Below, one piece after another: positions 1 to 5,834 of a stretch of DNA of 5,834 bases; the stretch's first letter is position 1, and each line of letters begins with the position of its first letter. The stretch is from an uncultured Odoribacter sp. (lineage in GTDB: Bacteria > Bacteroidota > Bacteroidia > Bacteroidales > Marinifilaceae): positions 1-5,834 of the forward strand of contig CAJKZL010000228.1 of NCBI GenBank assembly GCA_905204385.1, in the 5' to 3' direction. The translations under genes and the position numbers were made by a program. The notes beneath the pieces were generated by a model. It was not told the DNA's origin, made no database searches, and saw only the letters and a list, made by a program, of their open reading frames with translations.

Positions 1-66
1 GGTGATCCCAAGTACGCCGGCAAAGTAAATCTAGAATTTTCTAATGGTAGCTTGTTTATTCAATAA
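1..66 (+). CDS. C-terminal fragment of an unidentified upstream protein
   Basis: Frame 1 is open from the left edge to a TAA at 64-66 and encodes 21 residues, beginning GDPKYAGKVN and ending GSLFIQ. The other two forward frames meet stops within about 30 bases. The composition (alternating polar and hydrophobic residues, typical of a beta strand) looks like real protein, but the piece is too short to assign to a family. It ends 53 bp before the his promoter and probably belongs to a separate transcription unit. I see no clear hairpin-plus-T-run terminator between it and the promoter. That it is coding is an inference from one short open frame. Confidence 0.5.
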   Translation, partial: GDPKYAGKVNLEFSNGSLFIQ

Positions 67-118
67 CTAGCTGTTAGGGAATGGAAAAGCGAAATAGAGA
101 TAATAATTTTTAAAATCG

Positions 119-149
119 TTTGGTAAATAATTTTTTAGTCCTATATTTG
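119..149 (+). promoter_or_regulatory. Bacteroides-type sigma-70 promoter of the his operon
   Basis: A -33 box TTTG at 119-122 is followed, after exactly 19 bp, by TATATTTG at 142-149. This is a full match to the Bacteroides -7 consensus TAnnTTTG, and the spacing is the one expected for the primary sigma factor of this phylum. Transcription would start a few bases after 149, roughly at 153-157, leaving only about 12-16 nt before the leader-peptide ATG at 169. The flanks are AT-rich. The position just ahead of the attenuator supports the call. The start site is inferred, not seen. Confidence 0.8.
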
Positions 150-168
150 TCCCGGTAAAACATAGAAA

Positions 169-222
169 ATGAGAATGAATTTGCATCATAACCATCATCA
201 TTGCCATCACTGTTTCAGGTGA
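169..222 (+). CDS. hisL: Histidine-rich leader peptide of the his attenuator
   Basis: A 17-codon ORF reads MRMNLHHNHHHCHHCFR and ends at TGA 220-222. Seven of the 17 codons are histidine, packed into codons 6-14 (184-210). The peptide itself probably has no job. Its translation senses charged histidyl-tRNA: scarcity stalls the ribosome on the His codons, and plenty lets it reach the stop codon. ATG 169-171 is taken as the start, and ATG 175-177 (codon 3) is an in-frame alternative. No Shine-Dalgarno sequence is visible, as is usual in Bacteroidetes. The stop codon lies inside the antiterminator strand (215-223), so a ribosome terminating there would cover it. Leader peptides of this type precede his operons in enterobacteria (hisL) and occur in Bacteroidetes. 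Two Cys codons are interspersed, but a metal-binding role is unlikely. Confidence 0.9.
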   Translation: MRMNLHHNHHHCHHCFR

Positions 223-276
223 GATGATGTTGTTATGCTGTTCATTCATCCAATAAAGTATAATAAGCTCGCCTGA
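193..276 (+). promoter_or_regulatory. Attenuator: protector hairpin and antiterminator
   Basis: Two exclusive RNA pairings can be drawn. In the protector (1:2), CAUCAUC 193-199 pairs with GAUGAUG 223-229 over 7 bp. Nested inside it, 207-212 pairs with 216-222 (6 bp, bulged G218, UUU loop), hiding the antiterminator strand. In the antiterminator (2:3), 215-223 (UCAGGUGAG) pairs with 268-276 (CUCGCCUGA) over 9 bp with one U-G wobble. That occupies the 5' arm of the terminator. A ribosome stalled on early His codons would break 1:2 and free 215-223 to form the antiterminator, so hisG onward is transcribed. A ribosome at the stop codon would cover 215-223, so the terminator forms. The pairings were worked out by hand, and the mechanism is inferred from classical his attenuation. 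Confidence 0.82.
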
Positions 277-294
277 TTCAGGCGGGCTTTTTTT
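265..294 (+). terminator. Intrinsic terminator of the his attenuator
   Basis: A GC-rich 9-bp stem pairs 267-275 (GCTCGCCTG) with 279-287 (CAGGCGGGC), with a single G-U wobble and the 3-nt loop ATT. Two more A-U pairs (265-266 with 288-289) can extend it. Seven T residues follow at 288-294. It lies between the leader peptide and hisG, where it would stop transcription before the structural genes. Its 5' arm is the strand captured by the antiterminator, which marks it as the regulated terminator and not the end of an upstream gene. Confidence 0.9.
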
Positions 295-360
295 ATCCCT
301 TCCTTCCTGAACCAGTCGGCGTTGATTAGTTTCGAATCAGAAATAATAAAATAAAACGTT

Positions 361-1218
361 ATGACTAATTTAAAAATTGCAATTCAAAAATCAGGCCGAT
401 TAAATGAAGACTCCCTGACTCTTCTGAAAGAATGTGGCATTTCGATCAATAATGGAAAAGATCAGTTGATGGCCCAGGCTTCCAATTTTCCCCTGGAGGT
501 TTTGTATCTCCGGAATTCCGACATCCCCCAATACGTTAAGGACGGCATTGCGGATATCGCTATTATCGGCGACAATACGGAAAAAGAAAAAAAGACCGGT
601 ATTTTGAATGTGTTAGAACTGGGATTTTCCAAATGCCGCTTGTCTATAGCCGTTCCTAAAAATGTAGATTTTCAGGATATTTCCTGGTTGAAGGGGAAAA
701 AAATAGCGACTTCTTATCCCTATTCCCTGAAAGATTTTCTTGCGGAAAATAACATTGAAGCTGAAATACATGAGATTTCCGGGTCTGTAGAAATAGCTCC
801 GAATATAGGATTAGCCGATGCCATCTGTGACTTGGTCAGTACCGGAAGCACTCTTTTTAAAAATGGTTTGAAGGAGGTTTATCCGATATTCAATTCCCAG
901 GCTATTTTAGTGGCGAATACGAAGCTGACGAGCGAAAAAAAGGCTTTGCTCGATCAGTTGATTTTCAGGATAAAGGCGGTTTTGGCTTCTAAATATAATA
1001 AATATATTTTATTGAATGCTCCGAAAGCTTCCCTGGAAGAGATTTGCCGTTTGCTGCCAGGAATGAAAAGTCCTACCATAATGCCTTTGAAAGAAAAAGG
1101 ATGGGTGTCCCTTCATTCCGTTGTGAATGAAAATGAATTTTGGGAAGTGATCGGTAAGCTGAAAAATGCCGGAGCTGAAGGAATTCTCATTGTGCCGATT
1201 GAAAAAATGGTGCTTTAA
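361..1218 (+). CDS. hisG: ATP phosphoribosyltransferase, long form (HisG_L)
   Basis: Catalyses the first committed step of histidine synthesis in the cytoplasm: ATP + PRPP to N1-(5-phosphoribosyl)-ATP. At 285 residues it is the long form, which works without HisZ. The N-terminal catalytic region starts with the family pattern LKIAIQKSGRL (residues 4-14). The PRPP-binding loop is DAICDLVSTGSTL at 153-165. From about residue 211 the C-terminal ACT-like regulatory domain follows, with the characteristic LLPGMKSPTIMPL (231-243), W248, the HSVV stretch (252-255) and the ending GILIVPIEKM (274-283). In known long-form enzymes this domain binds histidine for feedback inhibition. The ATG at 361 gives a full-length N-terminus and lies 66 bp past the attenuator terminator. 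Three A7 tracts occur (587-593, 697-703, 935-941), but the frame is intact. Confidence 0.97.
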   Translation: MTNLKIAIQKSGRLNEDSLTLLKECGISINNGKDQLMAQASNFPLEVLYLRNSDIPQYVKDGIADIAIIGDNTEKEKKTGILNVLELGFSKCRLSIAVPKNVDFQDISWLKGKKIATSYPYSLKDFLAENNIEAEIHEISGSVEIAPNIGLADAICDLVSTGSTLFKNGLKEVYPIFNSQAILVANTKLTSEKKALLDQLIFRIKAVLASKYNKYILLNAPKASLEEICRLLPGMKSPTIMPLKEKGWVSLHSVVNENEFWEVIGKLKNAGAEGILIVPIEKMVL

Positions 1219-1276
1219 GAGCAGCAAATAGAACAGATCGATGACAATATTGCGTTTAATCAGATAAAAAAGAAAT

Positions 1277-2563
1277 ATGGAGAAGATTATAAACCCTGAT
1301 CCGTCCGAGTGGAATCGGATACTAGAACGTCCTCAACTGAAAAATGAAGAATTACTCAGAATATGTAAAGATATTTTTTCCGAGATCCGTAAACATGGAG
1401 ATCAGGCAGTGGCCAAATATACCTGGTTTTTTGACAAGGCAAAGACAGACCGGCTGGAAGTGAGTGAAAATGAATTTGCAGAGGCCGAAAAAGCTGTTGA
1501 CACCGAACTGAAAGAAGCTATACAGATAGCCAGGCAAAATATTGAGGATTTCCATAAATTGCAGTTATCTGTTCCGGAAAGATATAATCATCCGGGAGGT
1601 TTCTCTTGTTGGCAGGAAATCAGAAGTATCGAAAAAGTGGGACTTTACATTCCCGGAGGCAGTGCCCCCTTGTTTTCCACAGTATTGATGCTGGCCGTAC
1701 CGGCGCGCTTGGCAGGATGTGAAGAGATTGTGCTATGTAGCCCTCCGGGACAAGACGGGAAGGTCAATCCGGTTATCTTGTGGACAGCCCGGTTATGCGG
1801 AGTGAACAGGGTATTCAAAGTGGGAGGAGTTCAAGCTATCGGGGCCCTGACGTTAGGAACGAAAACAATACCTCGGGTATATAAGATTTTTGGCCCTGGT
1901 AATCAGTATGTAACGGCAGCCAAACAGCTAGCAGCCAATTATGGGGTGTCTATTGACATGCCTGCGGGACCTTCGGAAGTAATGGTAATTGCCGATCAAA
2001 CGGCAAAAGCCGCTTTTGTAGCTTCCGATTTATTATCTCAGGCTGAGCACGGACCGGATAGTCAAGTGATTCTTCTGACTACCGACCCGGCATTGCCAGA
2101 AAAGGTGGAAAGAGAAATGCAAAGGCAAATGGCGGACTTACCCCGTAAAGGGATTATTCTGCGGGCCTTGGAGAGTTCAAGGGCTGTCGTTTTGCAAGAT
2201 ATGGATCGATGTATAGCTTTAGCCAATGTCTATGCCCCGGAGCATTTGATTTTATGCGTAGAAGAGAATGCCCGACTTGCTGCCCGGATAAAAAATGCAG
2301 GTTCTGTATTTTTAGGGAATTATTCGCCTGAGAGTGCCGGGGATTATGCCTCCGGGACTAATCACACCTTGCCTACCAATGGTAATGCCCGCGCTTACAG
2401 TGGAGTGAATATGGATGCCTTCGTGAAAAAGATTACCTTTCAGGAAATCAGCCGGAAAGGGTTGGAAAAACTAGGACCGGTAATTGAAAAGATGGCAGAA
2501 TATGAGCAACTGGAAGCCCATAGAAGGGCGGTAGAGATCAGGTTAGCCTTAGATAAAGAGTAG
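1277..2563 (+). CDS. hisD: Histidinol dehydrogenase
   Basis: Catalyses the last two oxidations, L-histidinol to histidinal to L-histidine, with two NAD+ and a catalytic Zn2+. The protein is 428 residues, the usual family length. The NAD-binding region includes VGLYIPGGSAPLFSTVLM (121-138) and FGPGNQYV (205-212). The family signature IDMPAGPSE lies at 226-234. By alignment to the E. coli enzyme, the zinc ligands correspond to Q255 and H258 (in SQAEHGPDSQ), D356 and H415. The catalytic base pair corresponds to E322-H323 in YAPEHL. All are present, so the enzyme should be active. It follows hisG by a 58-bp gap in which I see no terminator or promoter match, and it precedes hisC by 23 bp. The start ATG at 1277 gives a normal N-terminus. 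Confidence 0.98.
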   Translation: MEKIINPDPSEWNRILERPQLKNEELLRICKDIFSEIRKHGDQAVAKYTWFFDKAKTDRLEVSENEFAEAEKAVDTELKEAIQIARQNIEDFHKLQLSVPERYNHPGGFSCWQEIRSIEKVGLYIPGGSAPLFSTVLMLAVPARLAGCEEIVLCSPPGQDGKVNPVILWTARLCGVNRVFKVGGVQAIGALTLGTKTIPRVYKIFGPGNQYVTAAKQLAANYGVSIDMPAGPSEVMVIADQTAKAAFVASDLLSQAEHGPDSQVILLTTDPALPEKVEREMQRQMADLPRKGIILRALESSRAVVLQDMDRCIALANVYAPEHLILCVEENARLAARIKNAGSVFLGNYSPESAGDYASGTNHTLPTNGNARAYSGVNMDAFVKKITFQEISRKGLEKLGPVIEKMAEYEQLEAHRRAVEIRLALDKE

Positions 2564-2586
2564 AAGTTTACGAATAGAATTGTGTT

Positions 2587-3657
2587 ATGGAAATAGAAAA
2601 ACTGGTCCGGAAAAATATCAGGGAACTGAAGCCTTATTCCTGTGCGAGGGATGAATATCAGGGAAAAGAGGCTGTATTTCTCGATGCCAACGAAAATCCC
2701 TTTGAAAATGGATATAATCGTTACCCAGATCCGTATCAGCGGACGTTGAAAGCAGCTATAGCTCCTTTGAAAGGGGTTGCCGTCGAAAATATAGTGTTAG
2801 GAAACGGAAGCGATGAGCTCATAGATTTATTGATCCGGAGTTTTTGTGAACCGGGGCAAGACAATGTGATCGTCTTTTCTCCGGGCTATTCGATGTATGA
2901 GGTGTGTGCAGCCATCAATGATGTGGAGGTCCGAAAAATTAATTTAACGGTTGATTTCCTGCCGGATTGGCAAGAACTGAAAAAACGTACGGATGAACAT
3001 TCTAAAATAGCGTTTCTTTGTACGCCCAATAATCCGACCGGAGCAGTGATCCCTTACCGGCAAATTGAACAGGTATGCAAGGATTTCCCCGGACTTGTGC
3101 TGGTGGACGAAGCTTATATCGATTTTACAGACGAGCGCTCGGCTATCGGTTGGTTGGACAGGTATCCCAATCTGGTGGTCTTGCAGACCTTTTCGAAAGC
3201 CTGGGGCATGGCCGGACTGCGGTTGGGAATGTGTTTGGCTCATCCGCGTCTTGTGGAGATCTTGAACAAAGTAAAAGCACCTTATAATATCGGTAGTCTT
3301 ACCCAACGAACGGCTTTAGAACTCCTTGAACAACACGAAACCTTCGAGCGGAATTGCAATCTGATCAAAACAGAAAGGGAACGGATGATAAAGGGATTGA
3401 ACCGCTTGCAGTTGTTTGAGCGGGTATATGATTCGGAAGCGAATTTTATCTTGGTTATTTATCCCGATTGCGGACCTTTATATCGTTTCCTGACTCAATT
3501 GCGGATTGTTGTCCGGATGCGTGATATACCGCCCCGTATTGCCGGTGGACTCCGCATCACAGTAGGAACTCCTCAGGAAAACGATCGGTTGTTGGAGGCT
3601 TTAGCTCTATGGAAGCGGCAAAATGGAAAAATTGCAAATGAAATAACAAGCTTATGA
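2587..3657 (+). CDS. hisC: Histidinol-phosphate aminotransferase
   Basis: A PLP-dependent fold-type I aminotransferase that converts imidazole acetol phosphate plus glutamate to L-histidinol phosphate plus 2-oxoglutarate. It has 356 residues, typical of HisC. Visible landmarks are the N-terminal substrate region LDANENPF (32-39) with YNRYPDP (43-49), GNGSDELID (72-80) for the PLP phosphate, TPNNPTG (146-152), VDEAYIDF (173-180) with D174 facing the pyridine nitrogen, and the Schiff-base lysine K204 in TFSKAWGMAGLRLG (201-214). The carboxylate-binding arginine is R323 in GLRITVGTP. The aligned ANENP and YNRYPDP motifs favour HisC over aspartate or aromatic aminotransferases, and the operon agrees. 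Its TGA (3655-3657) overlaps the hisB ATG as ATGA, which suggests translational coupling. Confidence 0.97.
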   Translation: MEIEKLVRKNIRELKPYSCARDEYQGKEAVFLDANENPFENGYNRYPDPYQRTLKAAIAPLKGVAVENIVLGNGSDELIDLLIRSFCEPGQDNVIVFSPGYSMYEVCAAINDVEVRKINLTVDFLPDWQELKKRTDEHSKIAFLCTPNNPTGAVIPYRQIEQVCKDFPGLVLVDEAYIDFTDERSAIGWLDRYPNLVVLQTFSKAWGMAGLRLGMCLAHPRLVEILNKVKAPYNIGSLTQRTALELLEQHETFERNCNLIKTERERMIKGLNRLQLFERVYDSEANFILVIYPDCGPLYRFLTQLRIVVRMRDIPPRIAGGLRITVGTPQENDRLLEALALWKRQNGKIANEITSL

Positions 3658-4751
3658 AAAAATATTTATTCATCGACCGGGATGGCACTTTGATTCAGGA
3701 GCCGCCGGAAGATTTTCAAGTGGATCGTCTGGAAAAGCTGGAATTTATGCCGGGAGTTATCGGTGCTTTGCGCCAGATTGCGGAGACTACGGATTATAGC
3801 CTGGTTATGGTCAGTAATCAGGATGGATTGGGAACCCCGAGCTTCCCTCTGGATGATTTTTTATTGCCTCAGGAATGGATGTTGAAAACCTTCCGGGGGG
3901 AAGGAGTGGTATTCGATGAGATATTGATCGATCCCAGTCTGCCGGAAGAACATTCTCCCTTCCGTAAACCAGGAATCGGTATGGTTCAGAAATATTTGAA
4001 CGAATATCTGGATCGGGAAAACTCTTATGTTATCGGAGATCGTATCACGGATATGCAACTGGCTTCCAATATGGGGATTAAAGGGATATTATTTGGAAAA
4101 GAAAATGGGGATAGCCCGGGAATTACATTACGTACGGATGATTGGAAAAAGATAGCGACCTTCCTGACAAAGGGAAGCCGCCGGGCGGAGATCGTTCGGA
4201 AAACAGCAGAAACCGAAATAGGTATCCGGGTGGACCTGAATGGGGAAGGGGCCGCCCATATCGAAACCGGCATCGCTTTTCTGGATCATATGCTGGAACA
4301 GATTGCCCGTCATGGGGGAATAGACTTGGATATTCAGGTTAAGGGAGATTTGCAGGTGGATGAACATCATACCATTGAAGATACCGGCATTGTTTTGGGA
4401 GAGTGTTTTGCAAGGGCTTTGGGGAGCAGGAAAGGAATAGAACGGTATGGTTTTGCTTTACCGATGGATGAGTCGGATGCTCAGGTATTGCTGGACTTAG
4501 GAGGGCGTAGCTGTTTGATCTGGAATGCAGAATTTGCCAGAGAGTATGTAGGAGATTTTCCGACTGAAATGACGAAACATTTTTTTGATTCATTTTGTCA
4601 GAGTTGTAAATGCAATTTACAGGTGACTGCAAAGGGGGAGAATACTCATCACAAGATTGAAGCGATTTTTAAAGCTTTTGCCAGAACCTTGCGTGAGGCT
4701 GTGCGGCAAACAGGAGGAGGAATTCCTTCTTCTAAAGGAAGTATAGGTTAA
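3654..4751 (+). CDS. hisB: Bifunctional histidinol-phosphatase / imidazoleglycerol-phosphate dehydratase (HisB)
   Basis: A 365-residue fusion carrying steps 7 and 9 of the pathway. Residues 1 to about 170 are a HAD-family histidinol phosphatase: nucleophile and acid-base D8 and D10 in FIDRDGT, the motif VSNQDGLGTPSFP (53-65), K105 in FRKP, and the acidic VIGDRITD motif (126-133). Residues from about 177 to the end are the Mn-dependent dehydratase, with histidine motifs FLDHML (209-214), RHGG (219-222), DEHHTIEDTG (236-245), H309 and THHKIEAIFKAF (331-342), and SSKG near the C-terminus. The order matches E. coli HisB, and the two halves are continuous in one frame. The loop at 93-103 lacks the four Cys/His zinc ligands of the E. 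coli phosphatase half (D93, S95, S101, F103 instead). It overlaps hisC by 4 bp and is followed by a 73-bp gap. Confidence 0.97.
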   Translation: MKKYLFIDRDGTLIQEPPEDFQVDRLEKLEFMPGVIGALRQIAETTDYSLVMVSNQDGLGTPSFPLDDFLLPQEWMLKTFRGEGVVFDEILIDPSLPEEHSPFRKPGIGMVQKYLNEYLDRENSYVIGDRITDMQLASNMGIKGILFGKENGDSPGITLRTDDWKKIATFLTKGSRRAEIVRKTAETEIGIRVDLNGEGAAHIETGIAFLDHMLEQIARHGGIDLDIQVKGDLQVDEHHTIEDTGIVLGECFARALGSRKGIERYGFALPMDESDAQVLLDLGGRSCLIWNAEFAREYVGDFPTEMTKHFFDSFCQSCKCNLQVTAKGENTHHKIEAIFKAFARTLREAVRQTGGGIPSSKGSIG

Positions 4752-4758
4752 TGAATAC

Positions 4759-4789
4759 TAACCGGAAATTCGGTTGTGAATCCCGGTTA
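4759..4789 (+). repeat. Inverted repeat in the hisB-hisH gap
   Basis: TAACCGG at 4759-4765 is perfectly complementary to CCGGTTA at 4783-4789, a 7-bp stem with a 17-nt loop. A competing shorter stem, AACCG 4760-4764 with CGGTT 4771-4775, uses the same left arm. A small CGAT/ATCG stem (4791-4794 with 4801-4804) follows. No T-run follows any of them, so this is not a standard terminator. I find no good TTTG / TAnnTTTG promoter in the gap. It may be an mRNA-stability or processing element between the two gene blocks, or chance. The role is unknown. Confidence 0.4.
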
Positions 4790-4824
4790 ACGATGGTTTT
4801 ATCGGGTTATATAAATGCAAAGAG

Positions 4825-5412
4825 ATGAAAATAGTAGTTGTAGATTATGGAGCCGGTAATATATTTTCTGTACTTATGGCTTTAAAACGATTGGGATGTC
4901 AGGCTGTAGTCAGCCGGGATCCCGAAGTGATTTCCAGGGCCGACCGGGTTATTTTTCCCGGTGTAGGACAGGCATCGGCGGCTATGGCTTCCCTGGAGAA
5001 GTACGAGCTGCAGCAGGTTATTGCCGGATTGCAAGTCCCTGTTTTGGGAATATGCCTGGGGATGCAGTTACTGTGTACTCGGACGGAGGAAGAAAATACC
5101 CGGGGATTGGGCGTTTTTCCGTTGAAAGTGAAAAAGTTTGCCGGAAAGTATAAAATTCCCCATATGGGATGGAATAATTTATACGGTCTGCATTCCCCTT
5201 TATTTCAGGGTATCGACGCTGGGGAAAGGATGTATTTTGTTCATTCCTATTATGTTCCGGCGAATGAGTATTCTATCGCAACCTGCGGGTACGAAGAGGA
5301 ATTTGCTGCGGCTATCCGGAAAGATAATTTTTATGGTTGTCAGTTTCACCCGGAAAAGTCGGCAGCGGCAGGGCAAAAAGTGTTGAAAAATTTTTTAATG
5401 GAAACTCTATGA
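4825..5412 (+). CDS. hisH: Imidazole glycerol phosphate synthase, glutamine amidotransferase subunit
   Basis: A class I (triad) glutaminase that hydrolyses glutamine and channels ammonia to HisF. Together they turn PRFAR into imidazole glycerol phosphate and AICAR. Its 195 residues are normal for HisH. Landmarks are VVDYGAGN (5-12) at the N-terminus, the PGVG oxyanion-region motif (45-48), the nucleophile C77 in LGICLGMQLL (74-83), the HisH-typical PHMGWNNL (112-119), YFVHSYY (137-143), and the catalytic H175 and E177 in CQFHPEKS (172-179). The triad is complete. The partner hisF is not in the window and is expected just downstream of hisA. The TGA at 5410-5412 overlaps the hisA ATG as ATGA. 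The ATG at 4825 gives the standard N-terminus MKIVVVDYG. Confidence 0.98.
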   Translation: MKIVVVDYGAGNIFSVLMALKRLGCQAVVSRDPEVISRADRVIFPGVGQASAAMASLEKYELQQVIAGLQVPVLGICLGMQLLCTRTEEENTRGLGVFPLKVKKFAGKYKIPHMGWNNLYGLHSPLFQGIDAGERMYFVHSYYVPANEYSIATCGYEEEFAAAIRKDNFYGCQFHPEKSAAAGQKVLKNFLMETL

Positions 5413-5834
5413 AAATCATACCGGCAATAGATGTCATCGCGGGTAAATGTGTCCGTCTGACACAAGGAAATTACAGTCAGTGTAAAATTTATTCGGAATC
5501 GCCTCTCCAGGTGGCCAGGATCTTTGAGGAGGCGGGGGCTACCCGCTTGCATTTAGTCGATTTGGAGGGAGCTAAGTCGGCAGGAGTGGTAAATATCCGG
5601 GTATTGGAAGAGATATGCCGTGAGACTTCCCTGGAAGTGGATTTCGGAGGCGGTATCAAAACCGCTCGTGATCTGCAACAAGTATTTAATGCCGGAGCGA
5701 AATATGCCTGTCTCGGTAGCATTGCTCAATCCGATGTGGAACAAACGCGCATCTGGCTGAAAGAATACGGAGGAGAACGGATCATCATCGGTGCGGATGT
5801 ATGGAATACTATGATTTGTATCCACGGATGGAAA
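5409..5834 (+). CDS. hisA: ProFAR isomerase HisA (5' part, cut by window edge)
   Basis: An open frame from ATG 5409 runs to the last base, giving 142 codons of an expected 240 or so. It encodes the (beta-alpha)8-barrel enzyme that isomerises the aminoaldose ProFAR to the aminoketose PRFAR (Amadori rearrangement), the substrate of HisHF. Landmarks are MKIIPAIDVIAGKCVRLTQG (1-20) with catalytic-base D8, LHLVDLEGAK (47-56), the phosphate-binding FGGGIK (79-84), LGSIA (102-106), and IIIGAD with D130 at the place of the second catalytic aspartate. The VRLTQG start and the DLEGAK motif, along with the position after hisH, favour HisA over its paralogue HisF. It overlaps hisH by 4 bp. The C-terminal half lies outside the window, so intactness cannot be judged. 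Confidence 0.95.
   Translation, partial: MKIIPAIDVIAGKCVRLTQGNYSQCKIYSESPLQVARIFEEAGATRLHLVDLEGAKSAGVVNIRVLEEICRETSLEVDFGGGIKTARDLQQVFNAGAKYACLGSIAQSDVEQTRIWLKEYGGERIIIGADVWNTMICIHGWK

Noticed and set aside
184..210. CAT-rich tract as a simple-sequence repeat or metal-binding peptide
   Set aside because: The tract is interrupted by AAC and TGC, sits in a start-to-stop ORF directly ahead of a regulated terminator and a his operon, and fits a leader peptide far better. A metal-binding role for HHNHHHCHHC has no support beyond composition.
67..249. 60-codon ORF on the minus strand across the leader region
   Set aside because: It is antisense to the promoter, leader peptide and attenuator. Its Met-rich stretch is just the complement of the CAT (His) codons, and the rest is low-complexity AT-rich translation with no recognisable domain.
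322..340. Small hairpin between the attenuator and hisG (TGATT/AATCA)
   Set aside because: It has only 5 bp with a 7-nt loop, is AT-rich, and has no linked T-run or conserved motif. It is likely chance.
587..941. Three A7 tracts in hisG (587-593, 697-703, 935-941) as programmed slippage or phase-variation sites
   Set aside because: The reading frame is intact through all three. Such tracts are common in AT-rich lysine-coding sequence, and no alternative frame leads to a sensible product.
1219..1276. Possible terminator or promoter in the hisG-hisD gap
   Set aside because: No stable inverted repeat with a T-run and no TTTG / TAnnTTTG pair is visible in these 58 bp, so transcription probably runs through.
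2944..3306. 120-codon minus-strand ORF inside hisC, and similar antisense ORFs inside hisB and hisA
   Set aside because: They lie entirely within genes with complete family motifs on the + strand and show no domain features of their own.

Overview
The window carries the front part of a histidine biosynthesis operon on the + strand: hisG, hisD, hisC, bifunctional hisB, hisH and the start of hisA, which runs off the right edge. The host is most likely a member of the Bacteroidetes (Bacteroidales). The basis is a match to the Bacteroides-type promoter (TTTG, 19 bp, TAnnTTTG), the lack of clear Shine-Dalgarno sequences before the genes, the gene order, the HisNB-type fused hisB, and protein sequences that read like this phylum. 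I cannot name the genus.

Layout. Bases 1-66 are the last 21 codons of an unidentified upstream gene. Bases 67-360 are the control region. They contain a Bacteroides-type promoter (119-149), a 17-codon leader peptide with 7 histidine codons (169-222), a protector hairpin (193-229), an antiterminator pairing (215-223 with 268-276) and an intrinsic terminator (265-294). This is a complete histidine-responsive transcription attenuator of the ribosome-stalling type. Six biosynthetic genes follow: hisG (361-1218), hisD (1277-2563), hisC (2587-3657), hisB (3654-4751), hisH (4825-5412) and partial hisA (5409-5834). hisC/hisB and hisH/hisA each overlap by the 4 bases ATGA, which suggests translational coupling. 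The widest internal gaps are 58 bp (hisG-hisD) and 73 bp (hisB-hisH).

Function. HisG joins ATP and PRPP in the first committed step. HisA isomerises the ProFAR intermediate. HisH supplies ammonia to HisF (not in the window), which makes imidazole glycerol phosphate. The C-terminal half of HisB dehydrates that product, HisC transaminates it, the N-terminal half of HisB removes the phosphate, and HisD oxidises histidinol to histidine. hisF and hisI/hisIE are missing and would be expected just past the right edge. The pathway appears to be controlled at two levels: attenuation at the leader and feedback inhibition through the C-terminal regulatory domain of long-form HisG.

The most interesting points are the leader attenuator, whose His codons also form one strand of the protector stem, and the HisB phosphatase half, which lacks all four zinc-ligand residues of the E. 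coli enzyme. I see no mobile element, CRISPR array, tRNA or rRNA, and no sign of a wholly new system.
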